In this document: piece by piece, positions 38,901-47,099 of the stretch
Position numbering within the stretch: position 1 is the stretch's first letter
How the letters are laid out: every line of letters starts with the position of its first letter
Assembly (NCBI RefSeq): GCF_001433995.1
Contig: NZ_AZCX01000008.1
Span: 1-64,000 of the forward strand
Reading direction: 5' to 3'
DNA length: 64,000 nucleotides
Origin: Secundilactobacillus kimchicus JCM 15530
GTDB taxonomy: Bacteria; Bacillota; Bacilli; Lactobacillales; Lactobacillaceae
The notes under the pieces: model-generated
Database searches by the model: none
Seen by the model: only the letters and a program-made list of their open reading frames with translations
What the model was told of the DNA's origin: nothing
Position numbers and translations under genes: made by a program

Positions 38901-40316
38901 GGATACGACCTGGTCGACTAAGGAAAAACCATCCATCTGGCCGGACAAATCTTCCCATTTTTTCTGATCCAAAGTAACCGTCCATTTAATCTTCTGGTCT
39001 CCGACAAACTGACCCTGTTTTGAAACGATATTATCGTCCTTAGATGGATCGACATTAATAATTGCCTCGTCTCGGAATTCCGCGATAATCGGGCCGTCCC
39101 CGTAATAGGACATGTCCAAGGACATCGTAAAATGAGCTGGCGTGATGAGGGGGCGTTCATCGCTAAACGTAATCGTCACTTCTAAATACGGTCGTGATGC
39201 CGAGCCACCGTTTAAAACGGTATAGGTACCCACTGTTCCATATTCAGACTTAATTTCACCATTTTGAACCTCTTGTTCGAGATGATTAACCCCGTAAATC
39301 CTGAATTTATAGAAATCATTTAGTGACAAGCCGTCGCCAATTTTTTTCTTTAACGCCTCCGTTGACCAGGCATAATCTAACTTAAAACTCTCGCCGGTAA
39401 GTTGACTAACATCAAACTCACCGCCATTTGTAATGTCTTGCGCCGCTTCACCCTTGGGGGTTAACGTCACTTTGTCAAAGAATGAATCACCGGCATCCAA
39501 GGCGGTTGCCAAATCACCATTTTGCACTGCTCGATTTTTCGCCGTCCGGCTGTTGGTTTCGCTAGCGCCCTGTCGCGCCTTTAAAACCGCTTTAGCTTTC
39601 GTTGCTTCCGCTAACTGGTCACTTGCGTTTTGAGCACTCTTTCGAGCCTCATTTTGGGCCGTTGACTGCGCAGTTGCCGCTTCCGTCTCAGCATCCCCAA
39701 CCTGCGCTGACTCCGTCTTTTCTGCCTGTTCATTAGCGGCCAACCGGTCAACAACCCGGCTCGGCCAGCGGTTTTCGTCAACGGGCTGCTGAATCGCTTC
39801 CTCGCTGGCGTCACCCGCTAGAATTTCTAGTGGTGATAGCCTAGTTGTCGCATCCCCAATCATCACTGGTAGCGCATAGCGAGTCATTGGCGTGCCTAAC
39901 TGAACTGGTAACGTTACGCTAAATGTCGCGGTATTTTCCACGTTGAACCAGTTTAAACTCAGCTTCTGTTGCCGATTGCGCCGGATTTCAACCGTACCGC
40001 CGCCCGTCGTTGCGTCAACCTCCAATGGTAACTTATCAGTCACTATTTTCAGCTGTTCTTCAGGCAACCAAATTTGAACCCGCCCCCGGTCAGTATCACC
40101 GGACTGGGGGGAGAGGGTCACCTGTAACTGTAAATTGGCATCGGTGCCCGACTTCACCCGATCGCCAATAACTTGATCATCTGAGGTCACAAGCCTCGCG
40201 CTATTGATGGCCACTGGTTCGACCGAAGTTGTTGCTAAAGCCGATGTACTTGGAAAGACGGTTCCAAGAATCAACGTTAACGCAGATATGAATTGAATCA
40301 TCGCTTTCTTTAACAT
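32913..40316 (-). CDS. LPXTG-anchored multidomain adhesin, 2467 residues
   Basis: A signal peptide ends near LATTS. An Ala-rich helical segment (about 190-250) leads to a row of Cna-A-like fibrinogen/collagen-binding folds (about 260-1200; recurring WTV-x-L and NxVxIxDxL motifs). A SpaA-like module follows (about 1205-1300). Then come eight modules of 110-140 residues starting near 1310, 1445, 1590, 1710, 1840, 1970, 2100 and 2235, each with K-T/V-V-x-G at the start, an E before TTW, and V-x-F-T/K-N at the end. That is the Lys-Glu-Asn layout of isopeptide-locked Cna-B/prealbumin domains. A collagen-like Gly-X-Y stretch (about 2390-2420), LPQTG at 2432, a membrane helix and SRKRN close the protein. 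ATG 40316 follows AAGGAG by eight bases; GTG 40325 lies inside the SD. The ligand is unknown. Confidence 0.9.
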   Translation of the reverse strand: MLKKAMIQFISALTLILGTVFPSTSALATTSVEPVAINSARLVTSDDQVIGDRVKSGTDANLQLQVTLSPQSGDTDRGRVQIWLPEEQLKIVTDKLPLEVDATTGGGTVEIRRNRQQKLSLNWFNVENTATFSVTLPVQLGTPMTRYALPVMIGDATTRLSPLEILAGDASEEAIQQPVDENRWPSRVVDRLAANEQAEKTESAQVGDAETEAATAQSTAQNEARKSAQNASDQLAEATKAKAVLKARQGASETNSRTAKNRAVQNGDLATALDAGDSFFDKVTLTPKGEAAQDITNGGEFDVSQLTGESFKLDYAWSTEALKKKIGDGLSLNDFYKFRIYGVNHLEQEVQNGEIKSEYGTVGTYTVLNGGSASRPYLEVTITFSDERPLITPAHFTMSLDMSYYGDGPIIAEFRDEAIINVDPSKDDNIVSKQGQFVGDQKIKWTVTLDQKKWEDLSGQMDGFSLVDQVVSGNHSLVTPTDNKILVRMGDKDVSEYFTAKIENDKLVVAAKKVAVGDEEEPSYLEVTDNLEFTIYTEYQEANDQVLFKNAAQVQQDGDPISKEVTASVSAYGLDKQLLDYAQSEGTYTWQVDVDLAGYEITEGLLRTLTLTDTLRGPQAFEAEKLDLKVAVGSSQDYTSLFKSEINPDNERQLTLTIDQGRELDELVEALKSNPTLSLTFKSVAKTVDGEGDLDAIDNDITAKLDTISQKTSANVTEKFLIQKTGTFDYSASENKAKVEWTLTIPRHDFETVEIVDLLPTGVTKDGVSQVLVNGNKYSAHVFGYSDGDYDSKEHNYHFVPEAGTDKEPNAIKFTLDESYSPGPVTIKIVTRHDWPDANADDQVVTHVNKVSAKSTYNSRVLWEKDDATVWIPSPIAHNGFKEGKLNLSDDPDKTSSVTWTVGFGTRWNTVFGGEGNVQEITVAEKLNDGTPNYLSYLTSRDFTLHEVEVGQNHQLVVKDNPIPEDAYDIRIVKDEEDANLVKITIQMKGPTKYDRLALRFDTPIDWNAWQVEEGKTQPEKAIFKNAAKVSYNDLDFKEVKASQEVSLNGLYANKTAEWNEEKGQINWKVILNARGEKHENVVIKDALTGSHEYAFSEDKFNLYTVDVTHERQGNKYVPTVVPNSQKQLTRGVDYDLVPAADGKSFTIRMASLTKPVLLQYATIKTAESSSNSDWYSNAVEMKSNLWRIQTSYTANISSEALLSEFSARFFKVDEKNQPQTGAKFRLEQYDATTGAWKVAENLLHETYDDVAVTPEGFLEFYHLAQDPKYRLVEVNAKAGYDSNIEPFEFTYASYEKLEESERTITNYPIGKTGHLLIRKTVAGDLGLNVFTFKIRAVTGNGEVDTRFNNSYQVEGSAKKVVFHHGEATVTIEAGGKLEVINLPVLIPGTSDKWQYQVEEVKSTDANYETTVAVDNEQMTVGTESSVITLDDDQTRHVFFRNAKRAGDFVLTKTVDDPRNVLTGQTFNFEVAAADKFDSENTTFDGTISGSDGQTHSRLKVRLVTGQMQFKIDDNEWKTSLQLKANESLSVVGLPHSLQLSATELGASQYDVISSPSGEANGDRYTTKPVSLADGKTSGITITNAPRVGDLELHKTVVNGRDQDETRDFKFRITTSDDQFEGTFDVEGNTKQKEITFENGVATVTLAHAEHLKIVNLPSEMQFTIEEEAQHGFTTTWKDLAGASGDGAKATVTIKMNKTVGAAFTNTREPEGKLRIEKVGQGKVSSEETFTFAIKSSDDSYAGSVPAQVYTKGESQAEYTYNVAFVNGEALVNLTAGQVIILDELPLASYQVSENDPEVAGMTTTWTANQQAGSGLIAANLPLEANQQLNVVFTNTLSTGDFTLTKVVSGAEPGDLKQDFKFNLKLTKNADRMPDGQYHATINEKKMTVTFKNGEATVHLQHGETLHLTDLPAGVGISVSEATVSDMTPYWSLNNGAYKAYDATELPEIEIGQTTQHLRFKNERHQTAELQLNKTVTGPVDADEDYEFVVEAAADLDVTGPILLERIDADGQVIEVNANLKFDAGKLMVTVKGGQTVRLSGLTLGSYTVRETAPTIEQMTTKWSLNGGAYVDGLATKAMALSGTSLTDVHFVNAVASGELQVEKTVAGDLSETDRNRDFTFDITFLNHDLAVDTTLNRQVSATHHTAKGDQSVQVAVHQGVATVHLKADERLTLHHLLPQQRVTVTETNGDGFVTTHKVGLQASVAGAKTGVVTIQDGQTTRIAFTNTRETTPINTWLTLSKSVTGVVNDDRAFNFTVQFTDADQRPVTGLVPYVKVSSSSPSVTGQLHLDEQGRASVELKHGETIRFQLLNGTSYHIEEADYSADGYVTSVAQGTGTARDTRVVSGTVHDQCTSQNTVHYTNAYRLTDLPESHDPTTPELADLPSFVGGGGMTGTTGTTGAMGAAGPSGVTGASGTGTTTPAGTTPGKGFLPQTGEFLAANWLLVLAGFGGLTLLAMALWVSRKRN

Positions 40317-40640
40317 CGTCTCCACTCCTTTTTAAACCGACAGTTTTACTACAACTTCAGGATACCATCTAAATATGTACAAAAATGGAACAAAGTGTGA
40401 CTTTTGTTTTATGTTATTTAATTGGTTCTCTAATGCCAGTTAAAATATGAAGAAAGCCGATTATATAACCTATTAAACCCCCTAATTTCCCCCGGCCAGA
40501 CAGCATTTCGGTCTATTCAAGGTAGAGTCGTAAAACCTTCAAAGTATTTTCAACTTTTCTTCACATATTTATCGCTTTTACACCATATTTTTTTGGGATA
40601 CTAATCATGCATAAGGGGTTCATGCATAGGAGGTGACCAA
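40317..40640. promoter_or_regulatory. Divergent intergenic region between the adhesin and the anchored protein
   Basis: No gene is seen. On the plus strand TTTACA (40577-40582) and TACTAA (40599-40604) with a 16-bp spacer suit the 149-residue protein. CATGCATA is directly repeated at about 40606 and 40621. The adhesin promoter on the minus strand is not obvious. Confidence 0.4.
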
Positions 40641-41090
40641 TTGGTATACCGTTCCACGGGTAGGCGCCGGATTCTGATATTAGCCATCTTAACGGTTACG
40701 GTACTCATTAGTCTTAGCCTAATTTTCACAAAACAGTCACACCATTCGGTTCAGCAATTTCAGTCATCAAAAGCGATTTCACAGCATCAGGTTCAGCTGA
40801 AGTTTTACACGGGTAAACAGCATTTTTTGGGGAGCTGCCCTTGGTCTAGCGCTCACGCAAAGACGCCCGGACAAGACGTGACTGACCTGTTAAATGACGA
40901 TTTGATGACAGAAGGCAGTGATGTTTTGGCCCAGTTTCCGCACAACTACAAGTTAGATCGGACTAATCTTGAAAATGTGAAAGCACTGCGGTCGGTGAAG
41001 CTGGGCGAGACCGTAAAGTTGATTATGGTGAAGGTTTCGACTTCCGAACAACACAATGCTTACCAGGATTTTATTGATTGGTGGCATTAG
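40641..41090 (+). CDS. Small membrane-anchored extracellular protein, unknown function
   Basis: 149 residues. A basic start (YRSTGRRR) precedes one hydrophobic helix (about 10-30) and a soluble domain outside the membrane with a single Cys (LGSCPWSSAHA). I do not recognise a family. The start is a TTG seven bases after a near-perfect AGGAGGTGA; no ATG is available. It diverges from the adhesin gene and converges on the metalloprotease. A co-regulated envelope role is only inferred from position. Confidence 0.75.
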   Translation: MVYRSTGRRRILILAILTVTVLISLSLIFTKQSHHSVQQFQSSKAISQHQVQLKFYTGKQHFLGSCPWSSAHAKTPGQDVTDLLNDDLMTEGSDVLAQFPHNYKLDRTNLENVKALRSVKLGETVKLIMVKVSTSEQHNAYQDFIDWWH

Positions 41091-41107
41091 ACTGAATTTG
41101 GCTAAAT

Positions 41108-41139
41108 AAAAATGCCGCTATTGACATAGCGGCATTTTT
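41108..41139. terminator. Bidirectional terminator, 41.1 kb
   Basis: AAAAATGCCGCTA / TAGCGGCATTTTT, perfect 13-bp arms between convergent genes. Confidence 0.88.
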
Positions 41140-41155
41140 ATATAAATTGTTGATC

Positions 41156-42346
41156 TTACCAATATCCTAATTTAAACCCAAGCTTGGCCCGGTCAATGTC
41201 TCGCGGTGATAACTGGCCGGTTTCGTTTCGAGTTGATCCGGGGTCTTTCGGCGTCTTCCACGCGTACTTAGCGTCCACCGCGTCACTGAACCCGTCGGAA
41301 CTAGCATCTGCATACATCACATCAATCAGATATGGGGTGTGATCGATCCCCAGTGAATGACCGAGCTCGTGGGTGATCACGTTTTCCCAGTACTGGCGAG
41401 CGGTCGGTGCAGCCGCAATTTGGGCAGCCGACATTTTATCGGCCAACGCATTGGCTTCTAAGCGGTAAGATTCCCGGTCTGACATGCTTGAAGCGGCTTT
41501 ATAGTTGGCAACGGCCGCTGTGTATTGCGCATACAACGTCCGAATCTCCGGCGTATCAGCAACCGTGTTCGTATAGTTCGGGTCACTTAACCCCTTTGAG
41601 TTGACGTAGATGGTGTCGCCCTGGTTCAACCCATCCCACTGGCTGCTGGCTTTGGTCGTCAGCGTAATATTATGATCCGCCGCTGAGCCCAGCGTGAACA
41701 CCGTCCGACCAAGCGCCTTGTTCCAGGTGGCCATAGCATCCTGAACGTAGCTGGTTAGGTTGCTCTTAGCAACGTAGATTTTTGCCCGGTGATTTGTAAA
41801 GTTAGAAATTTGCCCATTCATGTTGAAGTTCTTTTTTAGGACACTCTCGTATGTTTTATAAAATGCACTCGGTTGGTTGAGAATTTGTGCTGACGGATCT
41901 AAATCCGTTCCCGTATCAATTAACGTCTGCAAAGTGCTCATCGAAATAAGCGTTGGTTTCTTTGATGAGGCGGCTGACGAACTTGAAGATGACTGCCGTG
42001 TTAAATAGCCGTTCCAAACCCAACCGGCTTTTTTATTACTTGAGTTGGTCACATAGTAGTAAAGCCGGTTTGAGCCGTTCACCTTTAGCTTCGCTGAGCG
42101 GCTTGAATAAAAGGTCGTCTTTTTATAGTTGGAAAGCTTTAGCACCTTGTGCTTCAGTCGACTGGTGTACACGTACCCCTTAGCCGAAGACTTAACCTTG
42201 AGGGTCTGTTGGCCCGTCTTTTTATTCCAAACGACCTTTACTTTTGCGGCTGCTTGCGCCGTTGCGGGTTGGCCAATCGACTGGCTGACCGTCCCAATCA
42301 TACCAGCCGCTAATAACGCGACGGCGAATCGTCCAATCTTTCTCAT
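41156..42346 (-). CDS. Secreted matrixin-like zinc metalloprotease
   Basis: 396 residues. A signal peptide ends near AQAAA. An N-terminal surface-associated domain (about 35-115), rich in Lys, Tyr and Ser, resembles SH3-like cell-wall-binding repeats. A Ser-rich linker follows, then a catalytic domain with HELGHSLGIDH, the HExxHxxGxxH zinc site of metzincins, and a Met-turn (DVMYAD). This is the M10-like class common in lactobacilli; the substrate is unknown. No clear propeptide Cys switch is seen. The start is ATG with AGGAGG eight bases upstream. Confidence 0.88.
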   Translation of the reverse strand: MRKIGRFAVALLAAGMIGTVSQSIGQPATAQAAAKVKVVWNKKTGQQTLKVKSSAKGYVYTSRLKHKVLKLSNYKKTTFYSSRSAKLKVNGSNRLYYYVTNSSNKKAGWVWNGYLTRQSSSSSSAASSKKPTLISMSTLQTLIDTGTDLDPSAQILNQPSAFYKTYESVLKKNFNMNGQISNFTNHRAKIYVAKSNLTSYVQDAMATWNKALGRTVFTLGSAADHNITLTTKASSQWDGLNQGDTIYVNSKGLSDPNYTNTVADTPEIRTLYAQYTAAVANYKAASSMSDRESYRLEANALADKMSAAQIAAAPTARQYWENVITHELGHSLGIDHTPYLIDVMYADASSDGFSDAVDAKYAWKTPKDPGSTRNETGQLSPRDIDRAKLGFKLGYW

Positions 42347-42754
42347 TCCAATTCCTCCTATGATCCAATCCTATCCATCAATATCATACCATAGCACCCG
42401 TCAACCACCGGAAATGACACATAATTGACACCAAATCGAAATCTTTTTCGTCGAAGCATTTCTAGCTTAAGTATAACTTAAAAAATTGCGATAAATCTAA
42501 AAAAGATCGTCTCGCGACGACCTTCGGGGAAGCAAGTCATTGTCTTGCGACAAATTGCTTGACGGGTGATGTGGTCATAAATTAGCCCATCGCCCGCAAA
42601 AATTGCATGAACCCGAGAAAAAAACCGGGCTGGGGATAGCCCTTACTGAAAAGATAGCACATCCCCCCACGAACAAACATACACAATTTCGGGTCAACTG
42701 TGGTTCTCACCCGTTTTTTACACTGTTACCAGCTCAAATACTCACCAGTCTGAT
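42347..42754. other. Intergenic region, no gene seen
   Basis: 408 bp between two minus-strand secreted-protein genes. A short CGTC-TCGC-GACG palindrome lies near 42512. TTGACG about 55 bp before the metalloprotease could be part of its promoter. The rest is unexplained. Confidence 0.5.
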
Positions 42755-43702
42755 TCACTTTACAGTAATTGTGAACGTCCCACCCAAGACAACTTTTTCA
42801 GCCTCCGGCGTGGAACTGCTAGTAAAGGTGTGACCGGCTGGGACGTTTTGCTTGGCCACGTCCCAGAGGCTGACCGTCGTATTCAAAACATCCTGCATCC
42901 GCGCACCAGCCACCTTATTAGCTTGTGGCCGGAAATCCGCTTCGGGAATATTCCAGAGATAACTCCCCACGGTCTGACCTGCTGAATCTTTGTACACCAC
43001 GGTGACATAGGTGGTCGTCGTCGTTGGCATTTCAGGTTGGGCTTCCGCGGGGGCCTCAAGTCCAGCCGCGTAAATCCAGCCGTGAACCGCACTGTCTCGT
43101 TCATCCGTCACGAGATAATATAAGCTACCCTCCCGAGTTTTAGTCACGGCATCACGAATCACAAACGTGTCGCCCGCTCTATAACCTGCCCAACTCCGCT
43201 TGGCCGCTTTATACTGAGTCCATTGTGGTGCATTCCAGAGATCATTGCCTCCGCCACCCAGACTATAACCTCGCAAAACAAGTGGCAGCGATTCTTGTTG
43301 TGTCGTTTGGGCCGTTTTTAGACCGCCGGCGAAATTCCCGGCAGTGCGACCACCATACACCCAGCCGCGGTACTTACCATCAAAGGAAACCATCTTGTAA
43401 TAGACCGCCCCCTTGTTAGTCGTGGCAATCTGGTAAACCCGGAAATAATCCCTTGAGTTCGTTGAGCTTGCTAGCCGTTTCATGGTTGCCATTGAAGCAA
43501 CCGTTTTTTTCGACCGCATAAACCCTGCCTTAGAATATAAGGCATTGCGACCAGTCGGTACCACGTTTCGAGTTGCTGCGGGTGTCGTCATTGTTCGGTT
43601 TGAGACAATCTTTTGTGGCGTTTTCGCGGTAGCCGTTTTCATCCCAGTGCCTCCTATGGCCAGCATGGCGCCTGCCGTTAATACTAGTTGGTAAGTCTTC
43701 AT
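42755..43702 (-). CDS. Secreted SlpA-like surface protein (paralogue of the adjacent S-layer protein)
   Basis: About 315 residues. A signal peptide ends near TATAKT. Over about residues 30-200 it aligns with the neighbouring S-layer protein and with L. brevis SlpA (VSNRTMTT, NALYSKAG, GAVYYKMVSFDGKYRGWVYGG, TREGSLYYLV): the cell-wall-binding half of SlpA. A Thr-rich linker and one further domain (VTVVYKDSAGQTVGS to the end) follow. It lacks the last module of its neighbour. The ATG at 43702 follows AAGGGAG by eight bases. It is likely a non-covalently bound wall protein. Confidence 0.82.
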   Translation of the reverse strand: MKTYQLVLTAGAMLAIGGTGMKTATAKTPQKIVSNRTMTTPAATRNVVPTGRNALYSKAGFMRSKKTVASMATMKRLASSTNSRDYFRVYQIATTNKGAVYYKMVSFDGKYRGWVYGGRTAGNFAGGLKTAQTTQQESLPLVLRGYSLGGGGNDLWNAPQWTQYKAAKRSWAGYRAGDTFVIRDAVTKTREGSLYYLVTDERDSAVHGWIYAAGLEAPAEAQPEMPTTTTTYVTVVYKDSAGQTVGSYLWNIPEADFRPQANKVAGARMQDVLNTTVSLWDVAKQNVPAGHTFTSSSTPEAEKVVLGGTFTITVK

Positions 43703-43856
43703 CACGATTACTCCCTTCAACTGATAGTATTGCGTCATCTACATTAGATTCAGCGTACCAAACTTACTTATTGCTGACAATTTTTATACCACAGATGAGC
43801 AAAAGTCGGGAAAATGAGTGAAAAGTGTCTGATTTTTATGCCATGTACGCAAAAAA

Positions 43857-43883
43857 CCACCGTAATTTTAGAAATTACGGTGG
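43857..43883 (-). terminator. Terminator after the S-layer gene
   Basis: CCACCGTAATTT / AAATTACGGTGG with a 3-nt loop, followed by TTTTTTG on the minus strand. Confidence 0.9.
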
Positions 43884-43903
43884 CCAATGAGCTTAAATAA
43901 TGC

Positions 43904-45160
43904 TTAGCTAGCAGAGTAGTATAGGTGAACAGTATTACCAAACGTTGTGTTTGAGTTTGCGTGAAGCGTATCCGTTAAGTTGAAGGTGTAAGTCTTACCA
44001 CCAACAGTGATCGTGTTCATACCAGTTCCAGCAGTAAATGGTGCAGCATTGTAGACTGACGTACTAATGGTTTTACCAGCGTCACCAGTGAAGGCTGACT
44101 TGTCGGCATTTGCAATAGCGGTCTTAGTCGATTGATCGAATGAACTTTCAGGAGCAACTGAGTAGTTGCCGCTTCCACTCTTGATATAGTAGTCAAATTT
44201 TGAAGTTGCTGTTGTAGCAGCCTTAACTTGAACCGTGTAAGTGCCACCAACTGCTAATGTTGCAAGGTTAGTCAGGTTAGCACTAGTGTCAATCGTATAA
44301 CCCTTAGGTGCGTTGGTTGCTGCGGCAGTCGTTAATGAATTTGTCGTGTTCAAAATATCGACTAATTTAGCACCGGCCGTAGCGGTTGCACCACTCTTTA
44401 AATCAGAGGCCCCGATAGTCCACTTAGCTGTCCCAACAGAGGTACCGGCTGAAGTTACGTAGTTGATGTTGACAACACCATTTTCAACTGTTTGCTTCAA
44501 CCCATCCACAAAGACCCAACCCGTAACATTAGCGTTGTTTTCGTCAACAACTTGGTAGTATAACCAGCCTTCACGAGATTTCGTAGCGGCACCGATAATC
44601 TTAAAGGTATCGCCAGCCTTGTAGCCACTCATGTCAGATTGCTTTGCCAGGTATTGGCTCCACTTTGGTGATTCCCACAGCGTGTTCTTGTTGATGTCCA
44701 CTAAGCTGTAGCCAGTCGTTGATGATGGTAGCGCAGCGCTGGTCATCGTGTCGGTAGTGGTGATGCCACCGCCAAATGCAGCTGTTGAGGTGCCACCGTA
44801 AATCCAGCCACGGTATTGTTGGTCAAATGACACAACCTTGTAGTAAACAGAACCGCGGTTAGTTGTTGCAACCCGGTAAGCCCGGAAGTACTTTTGTGAG
44901 CTCTTTGAGTTACCCAATTGAGCTAACGTTGACTTTGAAGCAACCACGCGGGCCCCACGTAACGTTCCAGCCTTCGTGTAAAGCGCGTTAGTCCCATTAG
45001 TGACCACGTTTCGTTGGCCAGGTTCTGATGTCATTAACCGGTTAGACGTCACGCGAGCGTACGTCTTAGCACTTGCATTAGATGATGCAAAGCCAGCAGC
45101 GCCTAAAAATGAAACGGCTGCTAACCCAAAATATAGTGATTTCTTTAACCCTTTATTCAT
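43904..45160 (-). CDS. S-layer protein, L. brevis SlpA type
   Basis: About 418 residues. The signal peptide (KKSLYFGLAAVSFLGAAGFA, cleavage near ASAKT) and N-terminal half match L. brevis SlpA closely (NGTNALYTKAG, RVATTNRGSVYYKVVSFD, RGWIYGG, TKSREGWLYYQV). The C-terminal half is Thr, Ala and Ser rich, of the kind that forms the lattice, and ends in a short beta-rich module. Its codons are pyrimidine-ending and regular, as in highly expressed genes. The ATG at 45160 follows AAGGAAG. It is the second of two related genes in tandem and has its own strong terminator. Whether this or another gene makes the main lattice cannot be told here. Confidence 0.88.
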   Translation of the reverse strand: MNKGLKKSLYFGLAAVSFLGAAGFASSNASAKTYARVTSNRLMTSEPGQRNVVTNGTNALYTKAGTLRGARVVASKSTLAQLGNSKSSQKYFRAYRVATTNRGSVYYKVVSFDQQYRGWIYGGTSTAAFGGGITTTDTMTSAALPSSTTGYSLVDINKNTLWESPKWSQYLAKQSDMSGYKAGDTFKIIGAATKSREGWLYYQVVDENNANVTGWVFVDGLKQTVENGVVNINYVTSAGTSVGTAKWTIGASDLKSGATATAGAKLVDILNTTNSLTTAAATNAPKGYTIDTSANLTNLATLAVGGTYTVQVKAATTATSKFDYYIKSGSGNYSVAPESSFDQSTKTAIANADKSAFTGDAGKTISTSVYNAAPFTAGTGMNTITVGGKTYTFNLTDTLHANSNTTFGNTVHLYYSAS

Positions 45161-45565
45161 AAGGATACACTTCCTTGTTAAGTATTCGGCTCCCCAAACA
45201 TGAACCACGGTGTTCTTCTAACACCAGAATAAGGGTAACATTTAAGTCAAATTATTACAAACCTTAAACTATGTTTCCAAATAAATGTAATATTACAAAT
45301 TGCGTTCACCACATAATAATATAAACGAGGTAATCTTCAATAACGACTGATTGAGTATCAAGTTAATTACGATAACCTATACCAATTTATAATTTAGCTT
45401 GTGAAACTTGCTCATAAAGTCCTATAGATTGCTGTTTTTATCACAAACAAGGGTATTGTAACCAATTCAAGAATGCGCTATCATTTAGACATGGAGGTTA
45501 GTCCTCCTAGTTCCGTAGTCTTATTAAAATCTGTTAATGCAACAGTCACCTATAGGAGGCAAAAT
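45161..45565. promoter_or_regulatory. Divergent AT-rich promoter region of the S-layer and aldehyde dehydrogenase genes
   Basis: 405 bp without a gene. The AT-rich part (45200-45470) would supply the long leader usual for S-layer genes on the minus strand. On the plus strand the aldehyde dehydrogenase has AGGAGG six bases before its ATG. I cannot assign -35/-10 boxes with confidence. Confidence 0.4.
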
Positions 45566-47002
45566 ATGTCATATGCTACGATTAATCCTTATAACAACGA
45601 AGTCGTGAAGGAGTATCCTTACGCGACCGACGAAGCCTTACAAGAAGCACTAACAACCGGTCACGCCCTTTATCAGCGAACCAAAAAGCAGCCCATTGCT
45701 GAGCGAGCCAAAATTCTCCATAACGTGGCCGCCAAGTTACGCGACTACTCTGATGAACTAGCCCGGACTTGTACGATTGACATGGGGAAGTTGCTTCGAG
45801 AATCCGAGGGCGAGGTGGAACTTTGTGCCATCATCGCAGACTGGTTTGCTGATCATGGCGAGGACCTGTTGAAACCAGAAGTTGTCGACACCATTGCAAC
45901 CGGGGCGGCTGAGATTCACCATCAAGCAACCGGCATCGTCATGATGGTTGAACCTTGGAACTTCCCGTACTACCAAATTATGCGGGTGTTTGCACCCAAC
46001 TTCATGGTCGGCAATCCCATGATCTTGAAGCACGCCGCCAACACGCCTGCCTCAGCCCAATTATTCGCAGACATTGTCAAAGCTGCTGGTGCCCCAGATG
46101 GTGCCCTGACCAACCTGTTCTTATCCTATGACCAAGTTACCGAAGCCATCGAAGATAAGCGGGTCCAAGGCGTGGCCCTGACTGGCTCCGAACGTGGCGG
46201 GACCGCAGTCGCCGAAGCGGCCGGAAAAAATCTGAAGAAGAACACGATGGAACTTGGCGGGATGGACCCGTTCGTTGTGCTCGGCGATGCTAACATGGAC
46301 GACGTCATCGACATTGCTTGGCGGGCCCGGCTCTACAACACCGGTCAAGTTTGCACGTCATCCAAGCGATTCATCGTCATGGATAACGTTTATGACCAAT
46401 TTGTTGAGGCCTTAAAGGACAAGTTCAGCAAAGTCGTCCCTGGTGACCCGTTAGACCCTAACACGTCCTTGGCACCAATGAATACTAAGCGGGCTAAGGA
46501 AAAATTGCAAAAACAACTTGATGAAGCCATCAAGGCGGGGGCCAACGTTGCTTATGGTAACGAGCCAATCGACTTACCAGGCCAATTCTTCATGCCAACC
46601 ATCTTAACGGATATTGATAAAAATAATCCGGCTTATGCGGAAGAGATGTTTGGTCCAATCGCAGCCGTCTACAAGGTTCATTCAGAAGCCGAAGCCATCG
46701 AGCTTGCTAACGATAACCCATACGGCCTCGGGGGGATTGTCTTTGCCGGTGATGAAGATCACGGTGCCGAAGTTGCCGCCCAGATTGAAACTGGTATGGT
46801 CTTTGTTAACAACTTCATGGTGACGTTACCAGAACTGCCATTTGGTGGGGTAAAGCTCTCCGGCTATGGCCGTGAAATGAGCCACATCGGGGCATTGGCC
46901 TTCACCAACGAACAACTGATCGTCAAGACAGCCAAACCAAATCTTGATAATGTTGCAGGTGGACTCGTAGCCACTGATCCGGTTCCAGCTAACCAAAAGT
47001 AA
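45566..47002 (+). CDS. NAD(P)-dependent aldehyde dehydrogenase, succinate-semialdehyde dehydrogenase type
   Basis: About 478 residues. The cofactor and active-site motifs are present: EPWNFPYYQ with catalytic Asn, ELGGMDPFVV with the general base Glu, NTGQVCTSSKR with the nucleophilic Cys, and EEMFGPIAAVY. It oxidises short aldehydes to acids; the closest pattern is GabD-like. The ATG at 45566 has AGGAGG in front; the longer frame from 45473 has none. It is monocistronic, ended by a terminator. The substrate is inferred from family only. Confidence 0.9.
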   Translation: MSYATINPYNNEVVKEYPYATDEALQEALTTGHALYQRTKKQPIAERAKILHNVAAKLRDYSDELARTCTIDMGKLLRESEGEVELCAIIADWFADHGEDLLKPEVVDTIATGAAEIHHQATGIVMMVEPWNFPYYQIMRVFAPNFMVGNPMILKHAANTPASAQLFADIVKAAGAPDGALTNLFLSYDQVTEAIEDKRVQGVALTGSERGGTAVAEAAGKNLKKNTMELGGMDPFVVLGDANMDDVIDIAWRARLYNTGQVCTSSKRFIVMDNVYDQFVEALKDKFSKVVPGDPLDPNTSLAPMNTKRAKEKLQKQLDEAIKAGANVAYGNEPIDLPGQFFMPTILTDIDKNNPAYAEEMFGPIAAVYKVHSEAEAIELANDNPYGLGGIVFAGDEDHGAEVAAQIETGMVFVNNFMVTLPELPFGGVKLSGYGREMSHIGALAFTNEQLIVKTAKPNLDNVAGGLVATDPVPANQK

Positions 47003-47015
47003 TCGACTATATAAG

Positions 47016-47052
47016 AAGCCGCTGAGTTCAACTCGACTCAGTGGCTTTTTTG
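47016..47052 (+). terminator. Terminator after the aldehyde dehydrogenase
   Basis: AAGCCGCTGAGT / ACTCAGTGGCTT stem followed by TTTTTG. Confidence 0.85.
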
Positions 47053-47099
47053 TCGCACTATTTTGGCGTAAACTACCTATACAAAGAGAGGTGTTTTTC

